From Planctomycetota bacterium (GTDB taxonomy: Bacteria > Planctomycetota > B15-G4), in contig JAJDER010000111.1 in assembly GCA_029259725.1 (NCBI GenBank), forward strand, positions 1 to 39,410: a stretch of DNA of 39,410 bases, read 5' to 3'. How positions within the stretch are numbered: the first letter of the stretch is position 1; each line of letters opens with the position of its first letter. Below are positions 18,139-27,474 of the stretch, piece after piece. The translations under genes and the position numbers were made by a program. Below the pieces are notes generated by a model. That model did no database searches. It was not told the DNA's origin and saw nothing but the letters and a program-made list of their open reading frames with translations.

Positions 18139-18267
18139 TCACGCAGCGCCTGCCACCTGCGGGTCTGGCCGCGCGGGCAATCCTCCCGCCGTGGCGGAGA
18201 TGTGAGATCCTGGTGGCTCGGAGTCGGTCAGGAACACTGGTCCCCCGCCACCGTTCGAGGAGTCCCC

Positions 18268-20772
18268 ATGTCAGCGCCCGTTCCCGCAGCGACACCAAGC
18301 CGCCGGTTGACCGCCCGCCGCTCGGCCGGCGCCACGCTCATCGCCCTTCTCGCTCTCGCGACTTCGGTGCCGGCCCAGTCGCCGCTGCGCGCCCCGCACC
18401 TGCAGACCGGCGTCTGGTTCCCTGACGCGGTCGCGACCGGGGACCTCGACGAGGACGGCCTGCTGGACTTCATCGCAGCGGGCAACGTGAACGCGCAGGT
18501 CTGGTTCGGCGTCGACGGCACTTCGTTCGCGCCCGGCGCGCTCATGCCCGGTGACACCGACGACGTGCAGCTCATCGACGTCGACGACGACGGACACCTC
18601 GACCTGCTGCAGTGCCAGTCGTTCGGATCGGTCACCGTGCGGCCCGGCTTCGGCACCGGCTTCTTCGGTCCGGCCGAGGGCTACTCGACGTCCGAGGATC
18701 CGGACGACATCCACGCCGAGGACGTGAACGGTGACGGCGTGCTCGACCTCGTGGTGCCGTGCGCGAGCAACCGCATCACCGTCCGACTCGGCCTGGGCGA
18801 CGGCACCTTCGGCCCGCAGACGGACTTCGGCACGACGGCGCAATCGCGAGCCCAGGTGACGATCGCCGACTTCGACGAGGACGGCGCCGTGGACCTGGCC
18901 GCACTCACCTTCGACGGCATCGACATCCTGGCCGGTCTGGGCGATGGCACCTTCGCGCTGCAGTCCAGCATCACCAGCACCGGCGCCTTCCCCGACTTCC
19001 TCGGCGGCGGGGACTTCGACGAGGACGGCCACGCCGACATCGCGGTGATGGCCTCCACGCTCGAGGTCCTCGTGCTCTTCGGTGCCGGCAACGGCACCTT
19101 CCCGAGGCAGGTCGCGGTGCCCACCGGCGGCGTCGTGCCCACCGACTTCGAGACCGGCGACCTCGACGGCGACGGTCACCTGGACGTGGCGGTGCTGCTC
19201 CGCGCGGCCGACGCGGTGGTCGTGGCCCGCGGCCTGGGCGACGGCAGCTTCGACACCCCGCGCGGCTTCGGCACCAACCACCAGCCCGACGGGCTCTCCT
19301 GGGGCGACTTCAACAACGACGGCGACCCCGACCTCGTCGCGGTCAGCGGCCCCACCAGCGTCGCCACCGTGCTCTTCGGCCTGGGCAACGGCAGCTACCG
19401 CAGCATCTACACCGTGGGCGACAAGATCCACGGCACGGTGGTGGCCGACTTCGACGGCGACGGCCGCAACGACCTGGCCACCGCGTCGGAGTGGGGCGAC
19501 CGCGTCGACATCCTGATGAACACGGGGGCCGGCGGGCTGCTCCTGACCGAGACCTTCACCTATGCCGATGCGTACGATCTCGTCGCGGGTGACTTCACCG
19601 AAGACGGGGACCTCGATCTCATCGTCGGCACGCGCTTCCAGGCTGCACCGATCCTGCTCGCCGGCAACGGCGACGGCAGCTTCGCCGCGCCGACCGCCGT
19701 GCCGGGCATGAGCGGCGGCGTCAACACGCTCAAGACCGCCGACTTCGACGGAGACGGTGACCTCGACATCGTCGCGCTGCACGGCCTTCCGATCGTCTAC
19801 ACCATGGAGGCCGGCGCCGCCATCGCCTCGCTGTCGCTCGAGAACGTCAACACCGAGCAGGACCTCGACGTGGCCGACGTCGACAACGACGGCTGGCCCG
19901 ACATCGTCGTGGGCAACGGCACCTCCTCCCCCTCGATCCGCACCTTCCTCAACGCCGACGGCGCCGGCTTCGACCCGCCCATCCCGTACACCGAAGTGTG
20001 CTGTTTCGGCATCGACCGCTTCGAGCTCGCGGACCTCGACGGCGACGGCAACATCGACATCGCCGCCGAGAGCGTCACGCTCTACTTCGGCAACGGGGAC
20101 GGGACCTGGAGCGCGCCGATCTACATCGAGACCGAGATCGGAAGCGGTGACGTCGGCGTGGGCGACTTCGACGCGGACGGCGACCTCGACATCGCCGCCA
20201 GCAACTTCTTCGAGAACGCCAACGACGGTTCGCTGAGCGTGCTGCTCAACAACGGCGACGGGACCTACGCGCCCGAGATCCTCTACGTGACCGCGCCCGA
20301 GCCCACCAACGTGGTCGTGGGCGACCTCACCGGTGACGGTGTGGACGACGTGATCGTGTCGGTCCCGGACAGCGGGCACGCCTCGGTCTTCGAGAGCACC
20401 GCCGGGCCGTGGGAGCCGCTGGCCCTCGGCGGAGTGGGCGGAGCGCACGGCATTCCGCGCCTGATCGGCGAGGGCGCGCTGCTCGACGGCACGCCGATCG
20501 CGATCTCGATGCGCGACGCGCTGCCCTTCGCGCTGACCACCCTGGTCATCGGCCACGCCGAGCTGAACCTGCCCTTCAAGGGCGGCGTGCTCGTGCCCAG
20601 CCCCGACAAGCTCATCACGCTGCCCGCCGACGCCCTGGGCGGCTTCGAGCTGCCGGCCGTCTACTCGGCCGTGTTCTCGGGCCTGGAGCTGTGGTTCCAG
20701 ACCTGGACCAGCGACCCGGCCGCACCGAAGAACCTTGCCGGCAGCCACGGACTCAAGGCGACCGAGCCGTAG
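18268..20772 (+). CDS. Exported FG-GAP/VCBS calcium-binding propeller protein with C-terminal module
   Basis: The 834-residue product has an export signal (about 15-37, ending VPAQ). I count fourteen D-x-D-x-D-G-type calcium loops, for example GDLDEDGLLD, ADFDGDGRND and GDFDADGDLD, spaced about 45-55 residues apart. Fourteen FG-GAP repeats would build two seven-bladed integrin-alpha-like propellers. The last ~125 residues are a different, calcium-loop-free domain containing LPFKGGVLVPSPDKL and LELWFQTWTSDPAAPKN, which is shared with other proteins here. The start ATG has GAGGAG at a spacing of 6. Such proteins are usually surface-exposed ligand binders or structural fibres. Enzyme activity is not indicated. 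Confidence 0.9.
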   Translation: MSAPVPAATPSRRLTARRSAGATLIALLALATSVPAQSPLRAPHLQTGVWFPDAVATGDLDEDGLLDFIAAGNVNAQVWFGVDGTSFAPGALMPGDTDDVQLIDVDDDGHLDLLQCQSFGSVTVRPGFGTGFFGPAEGYSTSEDPDDIHAEDVNGDGVLDLVVPCASNRITVRLGLGDGTFGPQTDFGTTAQSRAQVTIADFDEDGAVDLAALTFDGIDILAGLGDGTFALQSSITSTGAFPDFLGGGDFDEDGHADIAVMASTLEVLVLFGAGNGTFPRQVAVPTGGVVPTDFETGDLDGDGHLDVAVLLRAADAVVVARGLGDGSFDTPRGFGTNHQPDGLSWGDFNNDGDPDLVAVSGPTSVATVLFGLGNGSYRSIYTVGDKIHGTVVADFDGDGRNDLATASEWGDRVDILMNTGAGGLLLTETFTYADAYDLVAGDFTEDGDLDLIVGTRFQAAPILLAGNGDGSFAAPTAVPGMSGGVNTLKTADFDGDGDLDIVALHGLPIVYTMEAGAAIASLSLENVNTEQDLDVADVDNDGWPDIVVGNGTSSPSIRTFLNADGAGFDPPIPYTEVCCFGIDRFELADLDGDGNIDIAAESVTLYFGNGDGTWSAPIYIETEIGSGDVGVGDFDADGDLDIAASNFFENANDGSLSVLLNNGDGTYAPEILYVTAPEPTNVVVGDLTGDGVDDVIVSVPDSGHASVFESTAGPWEPLALGGVGGAHGIPRLIGEGALLDGTPIAISMRDALPFALTTLVIGHAELNLPFKGGVLVPSPDKLITLPADALGGFELPAVYSAVFSGLELWFQTWTSDPAAPKNLAGSHGLKATEP

Positions 20773-20838
20773 CGGGCGCTCGGCGCACCGTGGCGTGGCG
20801 ACGGCGCGCTGCCGAGGCGTTCGCCAGGACCGGGCCCG

Positions 20839-21255
20839 TCAGCCCCTCGACTCGTCCAGCAGTGCCGCGAGCCTCACCAGGGCGCGGTGCAGCGCGACAC
20901 GCACCGCACCCTCGATGCGGACCAGCTCCTCGCGGCCCATGGCGTGCTGGCTCGGCGAGCTGATGGAGTTGTACACGGCGAGGAGGGACGCGCCGTGGCC
21001 CCCGTCGGCGTCGCGTGGCTTCTCCCGCGCGACATCGCGCTTCTGTGCACGGTGGAACGCGTCCTTCTTCTGGAGTCGACGCATCGCCGTGGCGTAGAGC
21101 CAGTGCTTGAAGCCCGCCTCGCCGCCGTACTGGAAGTGGTCGAGGCGCTCCAGGATTTCGCGGCACACCGACTGGGCGACATCGCTGGCCGCCTCCCGTG
21201 CGCGCACGGCGAGCCGGGGCGCCGTGATGCCGTGCGCGAGACGGAGGATCGCCAT
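20839..21255 (-). pseudogene. ECF sigma factor remnant lacking region 4
   Basis: The open frame gives 138 residues from an ATG at 21255 with GGAG 6 bases upstream; a GTG at 21267 is an alternative. Region 2 is well preserved (AREAASDVAQSVCREILE, then FQYGGEAGFKHWLYATAMRR). The linker follows with NSISSPSQHAMGREELVRIE, but the text then jumps straight to GAVRVALHRALVRLAALLDE, which in relatives is the end of region 4. About 35-40 residues holding the first helices of the helix-turn-helix are missing, with the break near 20905-20917. The N-terminus is also short. Without region 4 it should not recognise a -35 element, so I call it a decayed gene. A shortened but functional polymerase-binding protein is possible, since the frame stays open. 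No companion kinase or anti-sigma gene is next to it. Confidence 0.65.
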
Positions 21256-21524
21256 GACGATCTCCACAAGGGAGGGGAGTCGGCTCCCGCGATCGTATCA
21301 CCCCATGACGTGGTTTCCGCCGACAGGTCACGTCGTCGTCGATGGACGCGGAACCGAGCCATCCCGACTGGCTGGCGCTGTTCAGCCCTTTGTCGTCCCG
21401 GGAAGGGACGCCGGCGACCGATGTCAGCCCTGGGTCGACCCGCCGGCTCTCCACCCACACATCCTCGTTCGACGCGACACGGGTCGGCGACGCAGCGGTA
21501 CGCTCGCCGTGCCCTCGCAGACGG

Positions 21525-21530
21525 AAGGAG
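21525..21530 (+). promoter_or_regulatory. Shine-Dalgarno site
   Basis: AAGGAG, 5 bases before the ATG at 21536, fixes the start of the seven-repeat FG-GAP protein immediately before its signal peptide. Confidence 0.7.
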
Positions 21531-21535
21531 ACACC

Positions 21536-23371
21536 ATGCCGCGCCTCACCGGCCTCGCCCTGTTGCTGCTGGCTTCCATCGCCTCCGCCCAGGACCCCGG
21601 GTGCGTCGCACAGCACGCCTACCTCAAGGCCTCCAACACCGGCGAAGCCGACCAGTTCGGCTGGTCGCTGGCCGTGAGCGGGGACACCCTGGTGGTCGGC
21701 GCGCCCTTCGAGGACAGCTCGGCCGCCGGCGTGGACGGCGACCAGTCGGACGGCGGCGCACCGGATGCCGGCGCCGCCTACGTGCTCGTACGCAGCGGGA
21801 AGAGCTGGGTCCAGCAGGCCTACCTCAAGGCCAGCAACCCCGATACGAAGGACGAGTTCGGTGACTCCGTCGCCATCGACGGCGACACGATCGTCGTCGG
21901 CGCACCCAAGGAGGACAGTCCCTCCACGGGCATCGACGGCCCCGAAGGGAACGGCGAGAAGAACGCCGGAGCGGCGTACGTGTTCGTGCGACACGGGTCG
22001 ACCTGGAGCCAACAGGCGTACCTGAAGGCATCGAACACACAGACCGAGGACTCCTTCGGCCGCGCCGTGGCCGTCAGCGGCGACACGGTGATCGTGGGCG
22101 CTCCCGGCGAGGACGGCAGCACCACCGGCGTGGGCGGCCACACGGACGAGGGGGCGCTCGGCTCGGGTGCCGCCTACGTCTTCGAGCGAGACGGCTCGAC
22201 GTGGAGCCAGCAGGCCTACGTCAAGGCCAGCAACACCGGCACCGGGGATCTGTTCGGCTGGTCGGTGGCAGCGTCGGACGACGTGTTCGCGATCGGCGCA
22301 CTCCTGGAAGACAGCTCGTCGACGGGCATCGACGGCGAGCAGCTCGGCAACACGGCCACGTCCGCCGGTGCGGTCTACGTGTTCGCGCGTGACGGCGCGA
22401 GTTGGAGCCAACAGGCCTACGTCAAGGCGACGAACACCGACCAGCACGACCAGTTCGGCTACGCCCTCGCGCTCGACGGTGACACGCTCGCCGTCGGCGC
22501 CTGGTCCGAGGACAGCGGCGCCACCGGCGTCGACGGCGACGCGTCCGACGACGGCACCGACGACTCGGGGGCGGCCTACGTCTACGTGCGCGACGGCACC
22601 ACGTGGAGCGCGGACGCGTACTTGAAGGCGACCAATACCGGCGGGACCGATCACTTCGGCTGGTCGGTGGATATATCCGGGGACAACATCGTCATCGGTG
22701 CACCGCTCGAGGACAGCGTGGCCACCGGCATCCTCGGTGCCCCTGGTCGCGGCTCGCCGGTGTCCGGTGCGAGCTACGTCTTCGCCCGCGTCGGCTCGAC
22801 CTGGACGCCGCAGGCCTATGTCAAGGCCAGCAACACCTTCACCGGCGACGTCTTCGGAAACGCGGTGGGGATCGACGGCGGGCTGGCCGTGGTCGCGGCA
22901 CGCCTCGAAGACAGCTCCGCCACCGGCGTCCACGGCAACCAGGCCGATGACGGCGCCGACGGCTCCGGCGCGGCCTACGCCTTCGATGTCGCGTCGACGG
23001 CCTGGATCGACGAGGGCGGACCGCTCCCTGGTGCCGCCGGCGATCCGCTGCTCGTCGGATGCGGCACGCTCGCCCAGGGCAGCGCCAACCGCATCGACCT
23101 GCTGCACGCCGCGCCGGCGGCACCCGTCGGACTGTTCGTGGCCCTGTCCGCGACGCCGGTTCCGTTCAAGGGTGGAACGCTCCAGCCGTTCCCGTGGCTC
23201 ACCGCTCCCGTGATGCTCTTGACCGATGCGTCAGGGAGTCTGGGCCTGCCCTTCTCGATGCCCGCTGGGACTCCCGCGGGCATCGAGCTGTGGCTGCAGG
23301 CCGGCATCCAGGACGTGGCCGCGCCCCAGGGCGTCGCGCTCAGCAACGGCGTTCGAGGCCTGGTGCCGTAG
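21536..23371 (+). CDS. Exported seven-repeat FG-GAP propeller protein with C-terminal module
   Basis: The product has 611 residues with a signal peptide (1-19, ending ASAQ). Residues about 28-490 are seven near-identical repeats of about 66-70 residues. Each has AYLKASNT or a variant, an acidic Asp before FG, a GDT.VVGAP strand and GAAYVF.R.G.TW. Seven copies match a single closed seven-bladed propeller. The similarity between blades is high, which suggests recent duplication. The C-terminal ~120 residues are the module shared with neighbouring proteins (PFKGGTLQPFPWL, then PAGTPAGIELWLQAGIQDVA and a final SNGVRGLVP). A TACGCT at 21499-21504 is a candidate -10 element. No catalytic motif is present; a binding or structural surface role is likely. 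Confidence 0.88.
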   Translation: MPRLTGLALLLLASIASAQDPGCVAQHAYLKASNTGEADQFGWSLAVSGDTLVVGAPFEDSSAAGVDGDQSDGGAPDAGAAYVLVRSGKSWVQQAYLKASNPDTKDEFGDSVAIDGDTIVVGAPKEDSPSTGIDGPEGNGEKNAGAAYVFVRHGSTWSQQAYLKASNTQTEDSFGRAVAVSGDTVIVGAPGEDGSTTGVGGHTDEGALGSGAAYVFERDGSTWSQQAYVKASNTGTGDLFGWSVAASDDVFAIGALLEDSSSTGIDGEQLGNTATSAGAVYVFARDGASWSQQAYVKATNTDQHDQFGYALALDGDTLAVGAWSEDSGATGVDGDASDDGTDDSGAAYVYVRDGTTWSADAYLKATNTGGTDHFGWSVDISGDNIVIGAPLEDSVATGILGAPGRGSPVSGASYVFARVGSTWTPQAYVKASNTFTGDVFGNAVGIDGGLAVVAARLEDSSATGVHGNQADDGADGSGAAYAFDVASTAWIDEGGPLPGAAGDPLLVGCGTLAQGSANRIDLLHAAPAAPVGLFVALSATPVPFKGGTLQPFPWLTAPVMLLTDASGSLGLPFSMPAGTPAGIELWLQAGIQDVAAPQGVALSNGVRGLVP

Positions 23372-23517
23372 ACGTGGACACCGGATGACGGGCGTGGCGG
23401 CCGGAGTGCTCGTTCCGCAACCCGCCGCAGATCGACCCTGTCAGCACCGACCGCCAGCTCGCACGGATCTCGGGTATCGTGGCCGCGTCCCCCACCGCTC
23501 TATCGGGAGAGCCTGGC

Positions 23518-26037
23518 ATGACCCACACGACCGGTGCGCTCTGCGTACGTCCCTCGCGAGGTGTGGTCCTCGCCGTCCTCGTCCTCGGGCTCCTGGCCGC
23601 GCCGTCGGCGCCGCTGTTCGCACAGGCGCATGCACCACAGGCCTTCGCGGTCAGCGACGCAGGCATCGCGCCCGCCCCGAAGACGCCCGTGGTGCTGCTC
23701 CCGTCCGAGCAGTTCGGGCTCGACCTGAGCACCGTCGATCGCCTCGTGCTCCCCGCGCTCGACAACGCGGCGTTGTTGGCCGAGGACCTCGCCCACCCGC
23801 GCAGCGATCGGGTCCTGCAATACGGCGTGGCGCGCGACGTGGTCGTCATGCCGGCGGACGGAAGCTGGGAGTTCGTGGCGCCCGGCGTCGTGCACTGGGC
23901 GATGGACATCGAGAGTCCCGGCGCGATCGGCATCCGCGCGCGCCTGCTGCTCGACCTGCCCAAGGGCGCGCAACTCTTCGCCTACTCACCGGACGACCCG
24001 ACGCGACTCAAGGGCCCCTACCAGGGCGACGGTCCCTTCGACGGCGCCGAGCTCTGGACGCCCACCACCTTCGGCGACACGCTGCGCCTGGAGGTCATCG
24101 CGCCGGCCACCTCGGTGCTCGGCGCGCCGCGCACGCCTTTCATCCTCGACCGCATCCAGCACATCTACCTGGATCCCGTGCCGACCCTCGCGGGCCTCGG
24201 GCCCGACGGCGGCGGCTGCCACAACGACCCGAACTGCTACGCCAACTGGACCAGCACGGCCGCGTCGGTGGCCGGCGTCGGATTCATCTCGGGCAACTCG
24301 CTGTTCTGCACGGGCCAGCTGCTCACCACCCAGAACGGCGACCAGACGCCGTACTTCCTGACGGCCAACCACTGCATCGGCAACAACTCGACCGCCCAGA
24401 GCACCGAGATCTACTGGCAGTACGAGACGGGCAGCTGCAACGGCTCGGTTCCGTCGCTGGGCTCGGTGCCACAGTCCGCGGTGACGACGCTGCTGGCCAC
24501 CAAGGCCGGCATCGGCACCTACGACTTCACCCTGCTGATGATCCAGGGCGGCCTGCCCGGCGGTCTGACCTGGTCGGGCTGGAACGCGGGTTCGGTGTCC
24601 AACGGCACCGGCGTGACCGGCATCCACCATCCGCAGGGCACCTGGAAGAAGATCAGCTTCGGCAACAAGATCGCCATCGGCGACCCGGACCTGGTGCAGG
24701 TGAGCTGGTTCGACGGGCCCACCGAGCCGGGCTCCTCCGGTTCGGGCCTGTACGTCTCCAGCTCGCAGCAGCTCATCGGTCAGCTCTCCACCGGCAGCAG
24801 TGCGTGCGGCGGCCTGATCGGCAACAACTGGCCGGATCAGTACGGCGCGTTCAACAAGACCTACAACGACATCTCCGGCCTGCTGGCAGCCGGCAGCGAC
24901 GACGGGTTCGAGAACAACGACACCTGCGCGGGAGCCGCCGTCGTGGGTGACGGCAGCAACCCCGACCTGGTCGTGAAGAGCACCGACGAGGACTGGTACA
25001 ACCTCACGGTGCCCGCCGGCAACACGCTCGACGTGGACGTCACCTTCACGCACAACTACGGCGACATCGACATCAAGCTGTTCAACTCGTGCGGTGGCGC
25101 CCAGCTCGGCGTGTCCGAGACGGTCACGAACAACGAGTCGCTCAGCTACACGAACACTTCGGGCTCGTCCCAGACCCTGAAGCTGCACGTCTACCTCTAC
25201 AGCGACACGCGCAACGAGTACACGCTCGTGGTGGACGGCACGACCGGCGGCGGCGGCGGCGGACCACCCAACGACAACTGCTCGAACGCGATCGTCGTCG
25301 GCGAGGGCACGCTCTCCTTCAACACCACGGGCGCCACCACCGACGGACCGAACGAGCCGGGCCCGTGCAACTTCTTCAACTACACGCAGGTCGGCGCGGA
25401 CGTCTGGTACCGCTACGTCCCCGGCTGCAGCGGCAACGCGACCTTCAGCCTGTGCTCGAGCAGCTACGACACGAAGCTGGCCGTCTACAACGGCTCGGCC
25501 TGCCCCGGGTCGTCCTCGGCCGACGGCTGCAACGACGACGCCTGCGGCCCGGGCCAGGGCCTGCAGTCCGAGGTGGTCCACCCGGTCGTCGCCGGCAACA
25601 GCTACCTGGTGCGCATCGGCGGCTACCAGTCAGCCACGGGAGCCGGCACCCTGTCGATCACCTGTGACGGCGGCGGCGGCGGACCCGCGTGCCAGCCGAG
25701 CGTCGGCAACCAGGGCCCGGGCACGGCGACGCTGACCATCTGCGGCGACCCGTCCTCGGGCGGCACCGTCGACGTCGACCTGACGGGCGCGACGCCCAAC
25801 GATCCGGCCTACTTCGTCTACTCGCTCTCGAACACCGGCACGGCCTTCGCGGGCGGCGTCCTGGTGCCCTTCCCGAACTACCAGCTCTTCGCCTTCACGA
25901 CGAACGGAGCCGGCGCGGTCGGCTTCGCCATCAACGGCGGCGGAGGACCGGCCACCTTCTACTGCCAGTTCGCGATCAAGGTGAGCGCGAACTCGTGGTG
26001 GCTCTCGAACGCGGTGGCGTTGACGCTGCAGCCCTAG
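23518..26037 (+). CDS. Exported trypsin-like serine protease with PPC and C-terminal module
   Basis: The 839-residue product has a signal peptide (about 10-36, ending LFAQ). Residues about 230-450 are a lysyl-endopeptidase-like trypsin fold with a complete triad: His285 in LTANHC, Asp336 in GTYDFTLL and Ser407 in EPGSSGSGLY. Many cysteines nearby suggest disulfides. Residues about 460-565 are a PPC (pre-peptidase C-terminal) domain starting GFENNDTC and containing DEDWYNLTV. A Gly-rich linker leads to a second beta-sandwich (about 580-720) with ADVWYRYVPGCSG. The end is a diverged copy of the module shared by its neighbours (GGVLVPFPNYQLFAF). The ATG has GGGAGAG about 8 bases upstream; the GTG at 23479 would put the signal peptide inside the protein. 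It should be a secreted or surface protease. Confidence 0.9.
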   Translation: MTHTTGALCVRPSRGVVLAVLVLGLLAAPSAPLFAQAHAPQAFAVSDAGIAPAPKTPVVLLPSEQFGLDLSTVDRLVLPALDNAALLAEDLAHPRSDRVLQYGVARDVVVMPADGSWEFVAPGVVHWAMDIESPGAIGIRARLLLDLPKGAQLFAYSPDDPTRLKGPYQGDGPFDGAELWTPTTFGDTLRLEVIAPATSVLGAPRTPFILDRIQHIYLDPVPTLAGLGPDGGGCHNDPNCYANWTSTAASVAGVGFISGNSLFCTGQLLTTQNGDQTPYFLTANHCIGNNSTAQSTEIYWQYETGSCNGSVPSLGSVPQSAVTTLLATKAGIGTYDFTLLMIQGGLPGGLTWSGWNAGSVSNGTGVTGIHHPQGTWKKISFGNKIAIGDPDLVQVSWFDGPTEPGSSGSGLYVSSSQQLIGQLSTGSSACGGLIGNNWPDQYGAFNKTYNDISGLLAAGSDDGFENNDTCAGAAVVGDGSNPDLVVKSTDEDWYNLTVPAGNTLDVDVTFTHNYGDIDIKLFNSCGGAQLGVSETVTNNESLSYTNTSGSSQTLKLHVYLYSDTRNEYTLVVDGTTGGGGGGPPNDNCSNAIVVGEGTLSFNTTGATTDGPNEPGPCNFFNYTQVGADVWYRYVPGCSGNATFSLCSSSYDTKLAVYNGSACPGSSSADGCNDDACGPGQGLQSEVVHPVVAGNSYLVRIGGYQSATGAGTLSITCDGGGGGPACQPSVGNQGPGTATLTICGDPSSGGTVDVDLTGATPNDPAYFVYSLSNTGTAFAGGVLVPFPNYQLFAFTTNGAGAVGFAINGGGGPATFYCQFAIKVSANSWWLSNAVALTLQP

Positions 26038-26091
26038 CAACCCGGGCGCCTCGATCACGCGGGCCCCTGGGCGCCGGCCACGACCTCAACC

Positions 26092-26748
26092 TCAACCCGA
26101 CGCACTCAGCGGCAGCCGGTCACGCCACCGGTGTTTCCAGCGGACCAGGGACCAGACCGCTCCGAACAGGGCGCCGCCGAGGTGGGCGCCGTGTCCGATC
26201 GGCAGGCCCCCGCCGGCGTGCTGACTCACGAGCCCCCAGAGGTCGAGGCCCACGAGCAACAGCGCGGCGATCCACGCGGGCAGCGGGATGATCAGGAACA
26301 GCAGCAGCTTGTGCCGCGGGTACAGGAACACGAAGGCGATCAGGACGCCGCTGACGGCGCCCGACGCGCCCAAGGCCGGGTGGTCCGGCCAGCCGAACAG
26401 GCTGAACGCCGCGTGCATCAGCCCGGATACGAGGCAGGCGCCCAGGTAGAAGATCACGAACCGCCGCGGCCCCCAGCTCAACTCCATGACGGCGCCGAAG
26501 TTGAACAGCACGAACATGTTGAGGGCGAAGTGCCAGGCCTGGGCGTGGGAGAACGCCGACGTCAGCGGGGCCCAGACCAGGCCCTCCTGGAGGTGGGCGA
26601 GGCTCACCGTCGCGTTCCGCATCAGCCAGCCGCCCCACGCGTCGTCGTCGTAGCCGACCTGCCAGGCGAGGAACACGGCCAGGTTGACGGCGATCAGGGC
26701 CGGGACGGCCTTCAGGTGCTTGAGGATGCCCATGGGGCGCGCAAGCAT
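26092..26748 (-). CDS. Rhomboid-family intramembrane serine protease
   Basis: The product has 218 residues and six or seven predicted membrane helices. Catalytic Ser129 lies in LGASGAVSG and His189 in IGHGAHLGG, the GxSG and His motifs of rhomboids. The HxxxN-type motif HAQAWHFALNMFVLFNFG in helix 2 is also present. The enzyme should cut transmembrane substrates in the inner membrane. Two ATGs are possible, 26748 and 26733; neither has a clear Shine-Dalgarno site, and the longer one is given here. The loop after the first helix is short. It converges on the trypsin-like protease gene, and upstream of it lies a stretch of broken genes, so no operon partner is visible. Confidence 0.9.
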   Translation of the reverse strand: MLARPMGILKHLKAVPALIAVNLAVFLAWQVGYDDDAWGGWLMRNATVSLAHLQEGLVWAPLTSAFSHAQAWHFALNMFVLFNFGAVMELSWGPRRFVIFYLGACLVSGLMHAAFSLFGWPDHPALGASGAVSGVLIAFVFLYPRHKLLLFLIIPLPAWIAALLLVGLDLWGLVSQHAGGGLPIGHGAHLGGALFGAVWSLVRWKHRWRDRLPLSASG

Positions 26749-26875
26749 AACGCCGGAGCGTGCGCGCCCCCACCGCGGTTCAGGTCGCGGGCAAGCCGAG
26801 CAGTGAGGCGACCTGCGCCTTGCGTGCACGGACCCGAGAAGTCGTCGGGCCCGACTCCCCGCGCGCGCCGCTAGC

Positions 26876-26971
26876 CTGGACGGTCCCCAGGACACCGTTG
26901 GAGGCGGAGAATCCTGCGGGTCCTCCCGCATCGGCGATCCAGCACTGCCAGTAGGTGTCGGTTCCGAAGTC
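26876..26971 (-). pseudogene. Relic of the shared C-terminal module
   Basis: The minus strand encodes FGTDTYWQCWIADAGGPAGF followed by SASNGVLGTVQ. This is the last strand pair of the module that ends the FG-GAP and protease proteins nearby (compare ELWLQAGIQDVAAPQG, then SNGVRGLVP). Upstream, the frame gives no signal peptide or other part of such a protein, and the normal stop after the final strand is missing. It is best read as the 3' end of a lost gene of that type. Confidence 0.5.
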
Positions 26972-27035
26972 GATGGAGCCCTTCGGGGTGTGGTGCTCGA
27001 GGCCGTCGGCGACGAGCGCGACGAGGATCATCGCG

Positions 27036-27353
27036 TCACCGGCCGGCTGCCTTGCGTCGCTCGGCCGCCCCGCGCTGCCGCTCCAGGATCGGCGCGGCGA
27101 ACTCGGCGTGCTCGGCGCGCAGGATCTCCAGCTCCGCGTCGGTGAGACGCTGGCGCGTCGTGCTCAGCATCTCGAAGAAGTGTCCGGCCTCCGCCTCGGA
27201 CACCGGGCACCCGATGTTCCCCTGCGGGCCGTCGGCCGTGATCAGCGCGGTGCCCTCGGCGTCCAGGATCACCGACCAGGGGTAGCCCTTGTTCTCGCCG
27301 CCGGTGAGGCGCTGTTCGACCTGCTTGCCGTGAGTCATGTGGGAAAGGATCAT
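27036..27353 (-). pseudogene. C-terminal remnant of a thioredoxin-like protein
   Basis: The open frame gives 105 residues. The part from GYPWSVILDAEGTALITADG through GPQGNIGCPVSEAEAGHFFE reads like the C-terminal half of a thioredoxin-fold protein, with the Pro-containing strand and the following helix. The N-terminal half that would hold the CxxC is missing; the first 25 residues do not resemble a complete fold. A charged helix follows (LTDAELEILRAEHAEFAAPI). The piece sits between two other fragments. It could still be expressed as a short protein, but its position and missing half favour a relic. Confidence 0.5.
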
Positions 27354-27474
27354 CAGCTACGACGGCGAGACCTTCACCAACCACACGAATGGCGAGGGGC
27401 TGAGCCGCTACCGCGCGTTCACGATCCTCGAGGATTTTGCGGGGGACCTGTGGTTCGGCACGGTCGGGGCGGGG
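27346..27474 (+). pseudogene. Fragment of a two-component-regulator propeller repeat
   Basis: The plus strand encodes ISYDGETFTNHTNGEGLSRY followed by RAFTILEDFAGDLWFGTVGAG. This is the Reg_prop pattern (GEGLS..., ILED..G.LWFGT) of hybrid sensor kinases and related surface propellers. Only about one and a half blades remain. The frame runs into the 3' end of the neighbouring DUF4870 gene on the other strand, so the rest is gone. Confidence 0.55.

Noticed and set aside
18268-20772. Possible transfer of an integrin-like gene from a eukaryote
   Set aside because: FG-GAP/VCBS propellers are common in planctomycetes and the base composition matches the neighbours.
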